Shown: positions 11,273-22,320 of the stretch, in pieces
Numbering within the stretch: the first letter of the stretch is position 1
Layout: every line of letters begins with the position of its first letter
Source: Myotis daubentonii
Lineage: Eukaryota > Chordata > Mammalia > Chiroptera > Vespertilionidae
DNA: 64,000 bases
Assembly: GCF_963259705.1 (NCBI RefSeq)
Contig: NC_081841.1
Coordinates: 94,410,559-94,474,558 of the forward strand
Reading direction: 5' to 3'
The notes under the pieces: generated by a model
Databases searched by the model: none
Seen by the model: only the letters and a program-made list of their open reading frames with translations
What the model was told of the DNA's origin: nothing
Made by a program: the position numbers and the translations under genes

Positions 11273-11799
11273 AGAAACAAAGTCGGGGCCTGTTTGCTTG
11301 GTTTCTGCTGCTGGTAACCCGCTGGGATCTGAGCAGCCAAAAAGGAGCCTTTCCTTCCCAAAACAGTCCTTTCACACACTGCTGAACAATGTGCTCTCTT
11401 CCCCAGGGCCATGCCAAGGTCTGGCTCTGCTGATAGTATATGTTCAAGGTCAGGCAGTGCACTCAGCTCCAGCTCCCAGAACCATGGCCTAGGCTGGTGC
11501 AATGCAGGTCCTTGCTTCCCACCTCCAGGTCCCTTCTTCGATGATTTTACAGACACTTCACATTTCATAAATACAACTCCTCCCAGTCTGAGGCTCTCAG
11601 AACTTGAACCTGTATGTTGTTAGTCTCTCCAGTGCTCACTCTTTATTATACAAGTGGTAAGCTGAGGGATGGGTGGGGTAGCTTAAAGGCTGGTGTTGTG
11701 GGGACTGCACTGCTGTGACAAAATCTCATGTCAAAGTCAACTCCCAGCTGGGAGTATATATCTCTGACACATGCACCCCAGACACCACACTGTAGTTGT

Positions 11800-12130
11800 A
11801 GGAGGGTGTGTGCATGGGTGAACTGGGCAAGCACGTGCACAAACATACAAATGTGTGAGAACATGAATATAAACAGCATGTGAGTAAACTCACTTGCTGC
11901 ATGCTATTGGTGAATGTGCGTGTATGAGGGTGAAGATAGAGGCAAATGAGTGTATACGTGAGCAAGCATGTGTGAGAACAGGAGTATGAACAAGCATGTG
12001 AGTATGTGTGCAAGAGTGAGTATGTATTGCGTGTGTATGTGTAAGGATAAAGGTACACCTGAGTGTGTATATGAGCAAGTATGTGTGAGAACATAAGAGG
12101 TCACATGAACATGAAATATGTATGTGTGTA
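11800..12130. repeat. Decayed TG-rich minisatellite, period about 115 bp
   Basis: TGTGTGAGAACA recurs at about 11851, 11969 and 12081, and 'gtgagcaagcatg'/'atgagcaagtatg' recurs with the same spacing, giving about 2.5-3 diverged units. Confidence 0.65.
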
Positions 12131-12954
12131 TGGAAGTACACACAGAGAAGGCCCTGGGACACCAAGGCCACATTAGCAACTTGAGACAGTTCCTAATAAG
12201 GGCAGAGTACCACCACCCCGTCACCTCCCACATCCAGATATCACAGCACATGCCCGGGGTCTCACCTCAGTCACCTCTTCCCTCTCTCCCCACTCAGGGT
12301 GAGCTGCATCCAGGCCTGGGCTTCTGGGTTCCTCCCCCACTCTAGCCCAGCCTCACTCTCTGACCCCAAATCTCCACCTTGCAGGATTTTTTTTTTTTTA
12401 AACAAGGGAAAATCCTCCTTACTTCCTTAGGGAGCGATAAATATGAGGATTAGAGAAGTGACATTCTGAAAATGATCTGAGCTACTTGGAAGAAAAGGGG
12501 TAGATAAAATACAGAGCATTTTGGCCCAGACTTCACTCAGAAAGACAGAGAGGTTCTGTCTCTAGGGAGGGAAGACCATCTGTAGGGGTCTCCTGCTGCC
12601 TGCCTTGGAGTGCTGGGCCCAGTTGAGAGTCCAAATCCAGGTCTCTAACTAACAGGGCTTGTCTAACATACCAAACAGACACAGGGTCCTCGCAGGCCCA
12701 GAGAGACTGCTGTCTGGAGACAGGGCACAAATTTCACTCCCCAAGCAGCCTTCCCCCATCTGGAAGCAATTTGCTTCCCCCTCCACCAAGCCAGAGAGTT
12801 AGAGGAGAAAGCCTGTCCCTCACCCCTCTGCTGGGTGGCCAGCTTGAACACCTATGAGCAGCCAAAGAACAGGAACAGGGTCAGCCTGACTGTCACACCG
12901 GACATCTGCTCAATGCCACCTAAACAATCTCTCCCTTTGCCCCTGAAAACTGGA
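12131..12954. other. Non-coding, nothing recognised
   Basis: One poly(T) tract at about 12387-12400; otherwise unremarkable. Confidence 0.5.
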
Positions 12955-13149
12955 CGATAGTTGAGAGCACAAACTTTGAATCAGACTGACCTAAGCTGAC
13001 AGCCATCTCCTCGAGCCGAGTCTCTGCTTCCTCCTAAGTGAGATGGATAAAGTTGTCGGGAATAGGACATGCACATGAGGGGTTTGCACTGGGCCTGCAT
13101 GCACACAATAAGCACCCGATAGATAAGTTACTATTGTTGCTGTTGCTGC
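12955..13149 (+). repeat. MIR-type SINE
   Basis: 'agagcacaaactttgaatcagactgac ... ctcctaagtgagatggataa ... ataagcacccgatag' follows the MIR layout. Confidence 0.6.
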
Positions 13150-14245
13150 TACCTACTCTCAGTCAATTCTCTATACAGAGGCCACAGTGATCCTTTTGAA
13201 ATGTAAGGTAGGTCGCCCTGGCAAGTAGATCAGCCGGTTAGAGCGTTGTGACCATACACCAAGATTGTGGCTTCCATCTCCAATCAGGGCACATACAAGA
13301 AGCAACCAATGAAAGCATAAATAAGTGGAATAAATGAATGTTTCTCTCTCTCTCTATCTCTCTTTCTCTCCCCCTTGGTCCCTTCCTCCCTCCCTTTCTT
13401 CCTCTCTCTCTAAAATCAATAAATAAAATTTAAATATATTTTTTTACTTTTTAATATATTTTTATTGTTGATAGTATTATAAATATCTCCCATTCCCCCC
13501 CTTTATCCCTCACCTCCCAGTCCCTACCCCCTTCACTACCCTTTTGCCCGTGTCCATGGGCTATGCATATAATTATATAAGTTCTTTGGTTTCTCTCCTC
13601 ATTCCCCCAACCCCACATCAAGGTATGTCAGTCTGTTCCATGTCTCCATGCTTCGGGTCTTATATAAACACACATACACACACACTTTTTTTTTTTTTAA
13701 GAAAAAAAATTTAAGGCAGGTCTGCTTCTCCTTGGTCAAATCCCTCCACAGGCTCCCACCATAAAAGTCAAAGCCCTCAAAATGACCTTCAAGGCCCTAT
13801 TTGATTCAAATCCCAAGATCTTCCCTTTGCTCACTTCACTCCAGCAGTACTGGGCAGGTCTACACACTCGGACCTCAGAGCCTTTGCACATCCTCTTCCC
13901 TCTTCCCTGGGATGCACCTCTTGCAGATATCTATAGGACTTGCTTCACCTCTTCTTCCACCTCTACTGAAATAACACCTCTCAGTAAGGCCTACCCTGTT
14001 TAAACCATAATCCTAGACCCCCTATCCCATTCTCCAGCCCCCTTCCCTGTTTCACTTTTCTCTACAGTATCTATCACCAACTGATATACTATAAATTGTA
14101 ATTATGTATTTATTGCCTGTCTCCCCTACCAAAATATAAGCTCTGGAAGACAGGACTTTTTCTTCATCCCCGCATCCCCAGACCCTGAACAGTACCTGGC
14201 CCAGAGGAGCCCAAAATATTTGTGAAATGAATGAGTCTCAGGATA
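13150..14245 (+). repeat. L2 LINE 3' end, split by Ves plus L1
   Basis: 'gaggccacagtgatccttttgaaatgtaag' at 13180-13214 resumes at 13707 with a matching duplicated target and runs through 'atcctccacaggctcc'-type L2 sequence to 'atataagctctggaagacagg ... ttgtgaaatgaatgag'. Confidence 0.75.
13215..13706 (+). repeat. Ves SINE variant carrying an L1 3' fragment in its tail
   Basis: The SINE is 13215-13440, with an extra 'ataagtggaa' motif. An L1 3'-end-like piece on the minus strand ('tttttattgttgatagtattat ... ccatgggctatgcatataat') lies at about 13441-13690. AAATGTAAGGTAGGTC (13199-13214) and AAATTTAAGGCAGGTC (13707-13722) flank the whole. Confidence 0.8.
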
Positions 14246-14999
14246 CTTAGAGTGAACCAAGCTGAGGCTAGAATCGGAAACACAAGTCCTAAGACCCACT
14301 AAGAAACTGTCAGTCCTTTTCAGCTCTGTGGCTGCCTCTGAAAAAAACAATCCTCATTCCAGCCACTTCTCAAAGTCATTGTCAGGAGGAAAGGACAATA
14401 AAGTTATGTCTTAGAATACACCTTGGTGCTTTCATAATGGGGAGCCCTACAGAAATAAAAGACCCCAAATCTATTTCTCCAACATCATCCCCAGGCCAGC
14501 TTTTAGTCCCAGGACAGGGGCCCTAAGTGTTAAGAGGATATCACAGGTAAGAATCTACACAGACACAGTCCATGCCTTGAGGAGCTAGCTGAGTCAGGTT
14601 TTAGGTCTTCCAATGGTGGGGCACATCTGGTACTATTCCCCACTGAGTCCCTGCTGCCAGGACCTGCATGCACACATTAGGTGCTCAATAAATGTCATGC
14701 AAAAGCATAAATGAGTAAATCCTATACTGATAACCACACAGAAATTAGAAAGATCACCAACATTATATGAAAATCCTGAATAAAGTATTAGTTGACCTAA
14801 AACAACATGCAGACAACAGCTACCACAGATAATACTGACAAAATCATATATTTTCATTATCTTCACATCAAGGGCAAGTGTACTGTAAGGCAGATGCTAA
14901 GGCATTGGTGAAGAAAGCCCCAGAGCTGGGAGAACAACTTCAGGAAACCTTTGGTGAATACATTTCAAGATTTAGGCCAAAATAATGCAGATTGTTCCG
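14246..14999. other. Non-coding, nothing recognised
   Basis: A possible old L2-like tail lies at about 14630-14710 ('gcacacattaggtgctcaataaatg'). Confidence 0.45.
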
Positions 15000-15103
15000 C
15001 CCAGGTCCAGGCATGTGCTAGAAGCAGCTAATCAATGTATCTCTCTCTTTCCTGCCCTCCCTCTATAAATCAATGAAAAAAAATATCCTTAGGTGAGGAT
15101 TAA
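15000..15103 (+). repeat. Ves SINE, 5'-truncated
   Basis: Only the rear part is present: 'gcagctaatcaatgtatctctctc ... atatccttaggtgaggatt'. Confidence 0.75.
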
Positions 15104-15510
15104 GAACAACAAAAAAAACAAACAACAAAAAACTTGCTCTTCCTTCCACAATGCCAAATTCTACCGAAATAAAAACCAAAGAGCACCCATTTAAAAAAAA
15201 AAGAATACATATTCACACTCTCCACTGCAAAAAAGGGATGGAGGTGAAAATAATTACATTCAAATACTCTATTCCATTTTCTTACATTCCAGATAAAACT
15301 CTTTTTCTTTGGGGTGGGCGCAGATTTTGCCTACTAGACTATGGCCTCTTAGAAGATAGTGAGGACATATAGCACCTGGCAGTTAATAAATTAAATAATT
15401 TCCAGCTGATTTGGTCTAGTACCAGTAGTATTACCCTACCCAAGACCCATCAACAATCTATTCCCACATTCTTCCCCTCTCGCTCAAGATTTGTCTTAAG
15501 AATCAATTCT

Positions 15511-15592
15511 CACCCTGGACAGGTAGTTTAGTTGATTAGAGCGTCGTCCTGATACGCCAAGGTTGCAAGTTCAATCCCCTATCAGGGCACAA
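15511..15592 (+). repeat. Ves SINE, head only
   Basis: 'accctggacaggtagtttag ... gttcaatcccctatcagggcac' ends after the tRNA-like part. Confidence 0.75.
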
Positions 15593-15882
15593 AACAATAG
15601 TCAGGAGCATATTCCAGGTGTGTTTTCTGAATGTGTGTGTATAGGCTGGGGATGCAGAATTGTAAAGGGGGGATGAATCATTGGGTTCAAAGGGATGAGT
15701 AAGATTTAGAATCATTAAGGTGAAGGGTATCTTAGAGATTATTTCATGCAACATATGTAACCTTACAATGCCAAACACAAAATCCCTGATCAATAAATAT
15801 CAGTGCTGAGAGCTTGCTACTTCCTAAGGCTCTACCTGTAAGAAAGTTCTTCCTGGAACTACATTCAAATCTCATCTTCTGG

Positions 15883-16102
15883 GCCCGGCTGGTATAGCTC
15901 AGTGGATTGAGCATCATCCCATGGACCAAGAGGTCCCAGGTTAGATTCCCAGTCAGGGCACATGCCCAGGTTTTAGGCTCAATCTCCAGTAGGGGGTGTG
16001 CAGCAGGCAGCTAATCAATGTGCCTCTCTCATCAATGTTTCTATCTCTCTCCTCCTCCTCCTCCCTTCCTCTCTGAAATCAATAAAAAAAAATTTTTTAA
16101 TC
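15883..16102 (+). repeat. Ves SINE
   Basis: Complete copy. Perfect target duplication TCTCATCTTCTGG at 15870-15882 and 16103-16115. Confidence 0.94.
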
Positions 16103-16430
16103 TCTCATCTTCTGGAATCCCCTACCCATGGGACCCAGGTTTGGCCTTCTGAAGCCAGAGGATATGTTTAATTCCTCCTCTTCCACACCAACCCTGCATG
16201 GGCTAGGAAACCATTATTGTGTCCCCACTTTCTATAACACTCCATAAAAATAATTTCCAGACAAAATGAATATTCCCAAATCCTTCATCCAAGTCACATG
16301 TAGTGTAGTTTACACCATCCTAGTCACCCTCCTCTGAATAAATTCAGAATTGAAAGTGTCCCAAGCAGAATGAACAAAACCCAATGCTGCAGATGTAGGG
16401 TGAGCTCCATAGAGCACAAAGAGTCTAGTC

Positions 16431-16644
16431 CTGGGGTGGGCAAACTTTTTGACTCGAGGGCCACAATGGGTTCTTAAACTGGACCGGAGGGCCGGAACAA
16501 AAGCATGGATGGAGTGTTTGTGTGAATTAATATAAATTCAAAGTAAACATCATTACATAAAAGGGTATGGTCTTTTTTTTTTTTAGTTTTATTCATTTCA
16601 AACCGGCCGGATCCGGCCCGCGGGCCGTAGTTTGCCCACGGCTG
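16431..16644. mobile_element. hAT MITE, 214 bp
   Basis: Inverted termini CTGGGGTGGGCAAACT and AGTTTGCCCACGGCTG. Perfect 8-bp duplication GTCTAGTC at 16423-16430 and 16645-16652. No transposase is encoded. Confidence 0.92.
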
Positions 16645-17145
16645 GTCTAGTCTGTATTCCCAAGAGCAGAGCTTATACCCAGGATGGTACTTTTCTCCTA
16701 AGTAACCACAGAGCATGGTTAGCATATGTTTTTTTTCCATTGATTCATTCAGTCAATAAACATGAGCTATCAGGCACTGGGCTAGGTACAAGGGCTACTA
16801 AGAAAAATGGCATATCATCTTTGTGCTCAGGGAGACAGCCTACTCAGAGAGATTTTTAAAAAACACACACACAGATAAAACTATGAGGAAAGAAACATAC
16901 TTGCTTTTGGGATCTTATAGGAGACTGACTAGGGATCCCTCCTCCAGTGAGTCTTCCAAGAATGCAGGACTTCTGCTTACAGCCATAGTGACTGGATTTA
17001 CCTGCCCCCCTTCAACAGCTAAAACGCTGGACAGAACACATGAACAACTGCTTCGGAGGATGGACAATAGGCAGCACAGAGCTGTACTCCCTGAGAGAAA
17101 GGAAACAAGAGTGAGTCCCATGACTGCCCAACTTACTGCCTAGAG

Positions 17146-17380
17146 CAGTGATGGCGAACCTATGACACGCGTGTCAGAGGTGACACGCGAACTCATTTTT
17201 TTGGTTGATTTTTCTTTGTTAAATGGAATTTAAATATATAAAATAAATATCAAAAATATAAGTCTTTGTTTTACTATGGTTGCAAAGATCAAAAAACTTC
17301 TATATGTGACACGGCACCAGAGTTAAGTTAGGGTTTTTCAAAATGCTGACACGCCGAGCTCAAAAGGTTCGCCATCACTA
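17146..17380. mobile_element. hAT MITE, 235 bp, copy 2
   Basis: Same family as 4221-4455, in opposite orientation. Termini CAGTGATGGCGAACC and GGTTCGCCATCACTA. Perfect duplication GCCTAGAG at 17138-17145 and 17381-17388. Confidence 0.94.
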
Positions 17381-17936
17381 GCCTAGAGGCAACTTCCACA
17401 CAGCAGCACAGCAGGAAGAATCAAAATGGACCCAACCAAGTTGAGGAAACAGAAAGTCAAGTTCACAGAGCAAGAATTTATAGGGCACAATACTGGAGAG
17501 GAGGAGACTGCCCACAGAGAGTGCTCTGGAGAACTGCAGAAGAGTCCCCTTGAACCTCTTGCTGATGTGCACGTGTGTGGCGTGAAGCTCCACAAGACTG
17601 AGAAAAGAACCAATAGCAAGCAACAAGCCAAACAATTAGTGGAGCTCATAAAGAGCCAGAAAGAATTCACATTTTCACCTGCAAGAGTAGCAGGACCTCA
17701 TAACACATAGGGCACTGGACAGAGTCCTTAAAAAGATGATGCCTCAGTAGTGAAGATAAATTAGTCCAGATTAAAGGCTGGATCCACCTTAACAAAGCTT
17801 AAAAGCAAGCCTTGGAAGTATTAGACTGATCCTAAGCAATTTAAATGCATGCCAGAATAAGTCCAACACTATTTAAAGAAATAAAACAACATTAAATTCA
17901 CAATATCTGGAATCCAATAAAAAGTTAGCAGGTATT

Positions 17937-18123
17937 GCCCCGCTTGTGTGGCTCAGTGGTTGAGCATCAACCCCAGTCAGAGCACATGCCCGGATTGTGG
18001 GCTCCATCCCTAGTAGGGGGCGTGCAGGAGGCAGCCAATCAATGATTCTCATCATTGATGTTTCTATACCTCTCTCTCTCTCTCCCATCCTCTCTCTGAA
18101 ATCAATAAAAACATACTTTTTTA
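17937..18123 (+). repeat. Ves SINE
   Basis: Part of the B-box region is deleted. Target duplication TTAGCAGGTATT (17925-17936) and TTAGCGGGTATT (18124-18135). Confidence 0.92.
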
Positions 18124-18242
18124 TTAGCGGGTATTTAAAGAAGCATAAAAATATGACCCATAACCAGAAAGAAAATCAGTCAACAAAATAAACCCAAAAA
18201 TGACAGAGATGATAAAACTAGTAAACAAGAATGAAAAACAGC

Positions 18243-18459
18243 CCTGGCTGGTGTGCTCAGTGATTAGCCAGAGCACCACAGGGTTACAGGTTCAATTCTC
18301 AGGTAGGGCAAGTACCTGGGTTGCAGGTTTGATCCCCAGCCCCGGTCAGGGCTCGTGCAAGAGGCAACCTGTATCTCTCTCTCCCCCCTCCCCCTCTCCC
18401 TTCCACTCTCTCTAAAATAAAAGCAATGAATGGGAAAAATCCTCAGGTGAGAAAAAAAA
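18243..18459 (+). repeat. Ves SINE
   Basis: Target duplication AAGAATGAAAAACAGC (18227-18242) and AAGAATGAAAAATAGC (18460-18475). Confidence 0.92.
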
Positions 18460-18612
18460 AAGAATGAAAAATAGCTTTTATAAGTATGGTCCACATACAC
18501 AAGAATGAAGAGGAAAACATAAACATGATGAAAGAAATGAAAGATATAAAAATTCAAATGGAACTTATAAAGATGAAGAATATATCTGAAATGAAAAATA
18601 CACTAGACGGAA

Positions 18613-19282
18613 TCTATAATAATAAAAGCGTAATATGCAAATCAACTGAATGACCGAACAGCAGAATGACTGTCTGGACAACCACGCTATGACACGCACT
18701 GGCGCCAGACCAGCCAAGGTGGGTGCGATGCCATCGGTCAGGGGGCCCTGCCATCACCCCACGATCACCCTGCAGAGGGAGGTCCAGGCCACCTGGCCAG
18801 CAACTACAGAGGGAGGTCCATGGCAGCGCTGTGGTGGGTGGGCGGGGCCTCCCTCTACAGAGTGATCAATCTGGGACCCCCCCTCCCGCAATCAATAGCC
18901 CCACAGAGGGAGGCCCAAGCCACTGGCCAGAGATGCTGTGGTGGGTGTGCAGGGCTGGCCAGCAATCGCCCCACAGAGGGAGGCCCAGGCCAGCCAAGCA
19001 ATCGCACCCCACACCTGTCACCTGCAGAGGGAGGTGACCAGTGACGGAGGGGGGAAAGCTGGGGGGGGGGGTGGGCAGCGCAGCACGGATTGCAAGCAGT
19101 GGCAGTGGCAGGGGCAGGACCAGCTGCCAGCAGCCAGGGGAAGGAAAGCCCCGATAGGCCCTGATCTCCAGCCAGGCCTAGGGACCCTACCCGAGGGGTC
19201 ACGGATTGTGAGAAGGTGGAGGCCGGGCTGAGGGACACACACACCCCCACCCTGTGCACGAATTCGTGCACCTGGACTTTGG
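18613..19282 (+). mobile_element. Non-autonomous Helitron, 670 bp
   Basis: 5' end TCTATAATAATAAAAGCGTAA; the 3' end has the perfect hairpin GTGCACGAATTCGTGCAC and a decayed CTAG terminus (CTTTGG). The target is A|T. The GC-rich body has several repeats of CAGAGGGAGG. Confidence 0.87.
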
Positions 19283-19360
19283 TTAATTAATAACAGATTA
19301 GACACTGCAAAAGAAAAGAGCATTGACTTGCAGATAGAACAATAAAAACTATCTAAAATG

Positions 19361-19502
19361 CCCTGGCCGAGTGGCTCAGTTGGTTGGAGCACTGTTCCAT
19401 ACACCAAAAGGTTGCAGGTTTAATTCCCAATCAGGGCACATACCCAGGTTGTGGGTTTGATCCCTGGTCAGGGCCCATGCAGGGGAAACCGATCAATGTT
19501 TT

Positions 19503-19537
<35 letters not shown>

Positions 19538-19574
19538 AAAAATCAGTAGACATATCCTCAGGTGAGGATTTAAA
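19361..19574 (+). repeat. Ves SINE
   Basis: Target duplication AAAACTATCTAAAATG (19345-19360) and AAAACTATTTTAAATG (19575-19590). Confidence 0.92.
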
Positions 19575-19621
19575 AAAACTATTTTAAATGAATCAGAGAA
19601 AAAAACCACTGAAATTAAAAA

Positions 19622-19833
19622 AATTTTAATTTTTGTTAATTGATTTCAGAGAGGAAGGGAGAGAGAAAGCAAGAAACATCAATGAGAGAGAGAATCATTG
19701 ATTGGCTGCCCCCTGCAAGCCCTCTACTGGGGATCAAGCTCACAGCCTAAGCATATGCCCTGTCCACGAACCAAACCATGACCTCCTGATTCATAGGTCA
19801 ACACTCAACCACTGAGCCACACCAGCTAGGCTA
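19622..19833 (-). repeat. Ves SINE
   Basis: Reverse copy; GAGCCACACCAGCTAGG is the head. ACTGAAA repeats at both flanks (19608 and 19834). Confidence 0.85.
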
Positions 19834-19889
19834 GACTGAAAAAAATTAACGAAGCATCATCAATTTATAGTACAATAGCAAACAGTCAA

Positions 19890-20528
19890 TCCTATCTAAT
19901 AAAAGAGAAACATGGTTATTAGCCATACATCCGCTACCCTTCCCATTGGCTAATAAGGGCAATATGCAAATTAACTGCCAGCCAATATGGCGGCCGGCAG
20001 CCAGGCAGCTTGAAGCTAACATGAGGCTTGCTTGCTTCAGTGACCGAGGAAACCAACGTTCCCCGCCTGCCTTGCCGGACTCTAAGCTTGCAGTTTGAAA
20101 CATTGTTACAAATATAGAAGCTAAACAAAACCCCAGAAACCTGCTTTCAGCCAGCCAGGATATCAGAGCTGGAGTTGATACAATGTTTCAATTATAGAAC
20201 CCAAACAAACCAGATACCTGCTTTCAGCAGCAGAGGCCTCAGAGTTGGAGCCAGTGCTAAAGCTGGCCCAGAATAAAAACAAAAAAAGGAAAAAAGGAGC
20301 AGCTGGGAGCTTCAGTCACCCGCCAGCCTGAAAACAGCCCTCAGCCCCTCACCCAGGCTGGCCAGGCACCCCAGTGGGGACCCCCACCCTGAAGGGTGTG
20401 TGACCAGCTGCAAACAGCCATCAGCCCCTCACCCAGGCTGGCCAGGCACCCCAGTGGGGATCCCCACCCTGATCCAGGACACCCTTCAGGGCAAACCAGC
20501 CGGCCCCCACCCATGCACCAGGCCTCTA
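19890..20528 (+). mobile_element. Non-autonomous Helitron, first of a tandem pair
   Basis: 5' end TCCTATCTAATAAAAGAG; the 3' end 'gcaccaggcctcta' abuts the next Helitron's TCCTATATAG. A duplicated stretch inside ('gccatcagcccctcacccag' at about 20335 and 20418) is visible. Confidence 0.82.
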
Positions 20529-21380
20529 TCCTATATAGTAAAAGAGTAATATGCCTCCCAGCACCGGGATCAGCGGAGCCACGAGGCCTCCCAGCACTGG
20601 AATCAGTGGAGCCAAGAGACCTCCCGGCACCGGGATCAGTGTGACGGGGGCAGCGCCCAAACCCCCTGATCGCCCTGCGGCTCTGTGTGTGACAGGGGGC
20701 GGGGCCACAACCTCCCTATCTGCCCTGCTCTGTTCGTGACAGGGGAAGGCACCCCAACGCCCTGATCGGCCCTGCTCTGTGCCTGATAGTGGGGAGCTCC
20801 CCAACCCCCTGATCGCCCTGTGGCTCTGTGTGTGACATGGGGCGGGGCCACAACCTCCCTATCCACCCTGCTCTGTTCATGACAGGGGAAGGCACCCCAA
20901 CCCCCTGATGGGCCCTGCTCTGTGCGTGACAGGGTACGGAGCCCCAACCCCGCTGATGGGCCCTGCTCTGTGCGTGACAGGGTACGGAGCCCCAACCCCG
21001 CTGATTGGCCCTACTCTGTGCGTGACAGGGGGTGGCGCCGCAACCTCCCCATCGACCCTGCTTTGAGTGACAGGGGGCGGTGCCCCAACCCCCCAATCAG
21101 CCCTACCCTGAGCGTGACTGATGGTGGCATCGCAACCTCCCAATCCACCCTGCTCTGTGCATGACAGGGGGCGGCGCCCCAACTCCCCAATTGGCCCTGC
21201 TCTGAGCCTGACCAGGGGCTGCACCTAGGGATTGGGCCTGCCCTCTGCCACCTGGGAGCAGGCCTAAGCCAGCAGGTCGTTATCTCCCGAGGGGTCCCAG
21301 ACTGCGAGAGGGCACAGGCCGGGCTGAGGGGACCCCTCCTCCCCCCCGAGTGCACAAATTTTTGTGCACTGGGCCTCTAG
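20529..21380 (+). mobile_element. Non-autonomous Helitron, second of a tandem pair
   Basis: 5' end TCCTATATAGTAAAAGAG; 3' hairpin GTGCACAAATTTTTGTGCAC followed by TGGGCCTCTAG|T. Most of the body is a 47-bp tandem repeat. Confidence 0.88.
20634..21225. repeat. 47-bp minisatellite inside the Helitron, about 12 units
   Basis: CTGCTCTGTG(C/T)GTGACAGGGG recurs every 45-50 bp from about 20676 to 21197. Units near 20676 and 20818 resemble each other more than their neighbours, giving a three-unit higher-order period of about 142 bp. Confidence 0.9.
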
Positions 21381-21771
21381 TATACTTATAATTAGAGTTC
21401 TAAAAAGAGAGGTGAGAGAAAGGAGAACAGAAAAATACTTGAAGAAATAATAGCTGAGCAAATTTTCAAATTTGCTAAAACAATGCAAATAAGAGATAAA
21501 ACAAGGCAGGATAGGAGGGGCACTTCAACCAAGGTAGACACACCAAGGACAATGAGAAATGAGAACCTTCATGGTGGGAGAGGGAAGAGGGGCCCTGGGT
21601 AACCTGGCATTACAGAAACAACAGGGACACAGTGGCTCACAGTGGGAAGCAATGAGGCTGGAGGGGGCAGGTGCCAGTTCACAGCAGACTCTGCATGCCT
21701 CACTCAGTCACTTGGACCTCTTCTTGAAGGCCAGAGGGACCGCCTTGTCCTGGAAGGGCAACTGATTTTTT

Positions 21772-21990
21772 TAAAAAATATATTTTATTGATTTTTTTAC
21801 AGAGAGGAAGGGAAAGGGATAGAGAGTTAGAAACATCGATGAAAGAGAAACATCGATCAACTGCCTCCTGCACACTCCCCACTGGGGATGCGCCTGCAAC
21901 CAAGGTACATGCCCTTGACCGGAATCAAACCTGGGACCCTTCAGTCCGCAGGCCGACGCTCTATCCACTGAGCCAAACCAGTTAGGGCAC
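21772..21990 (-). repeat. Ves SINE, young
   Basis: Reverse copy close to consensus. Perfect duplication AACTGATTTTTT at 21760-21771 and 21991-22002. Confidence 0.94.
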
Positions 21991-22179
21991 AACTGATTTT
22001 TTGAACTACAAAGTCAGACTTTTCAGTTCTCCTAAGTAGGAGAGTCCAGAGAACAGAAGAAAGGTTTGAGGCCTGGCTGTGACATCTGTGCCCTTAGCCT
22101 GCTCCTGTTTGAAACAAACACCAGAGACAACAAAAACATCGTACCCACCTGAAAAGTTTTGCCTCCCTAGGACTCCTAG

Positions 22180-22320
22180 AATCAGATAACTCTTAAGTCA
22201 GAAAGGACTTCAGGGATCAAAGACTCCCGGCTTTACAGATGAAAAAAGTTAAGGCCCAGAGAATTGACAACTGATCCAGGACCACCTAGGAGTCCTGACT
22301 CCCAGTTCCAGTCCCCACTG
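22180..22320 (-). repeat. MIR-type SINE
   Basis: 'ctttacagatgaaaaaagttaaggcccagagaa' is the reverse MIR core. Confidence 0.6.

Larger units (their letters stand above)
17389..21500 (+). repeat. HAL1/L1 ORF1-like LINE, split into eight pieces
   Basis: Pieces at 17389-17936, 18124-18242, 18460-18612, 19283-19360, 19575-19621, 19834-19889 and 21381-about 21500 follow one another in the order expected for a HAL1/L1 ORF1 copy: 'aatgacagagatgat', 'acataaacatgatgaaag', 'atctgaaatgaaaaatacac', 'agattagacactgcaaaag', 'ttgaagaaataatagctgag'. The gaps are four SINEs and three Helitrons. The reading frame has stops throughout. Confidence 0.75.

Noticed and set aside
10995..11492. Long frames with repeated Lys-Glu-Gly-Arg or Pro-Ser-Phe-Leu
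   Set aside because: They are translations of the GGAA microsatellite.
17426..17710. 94-codon frame as a host gene
   Set aside because: It lies in the 5' part of the HAL1-like LINE copy and is followed by stops.
20634..21225. CRISPR-like spaced repeats
   Set aside because: The 47-bp units are contiguous and diverged, with no unique spacers, inside a bat Helitron.
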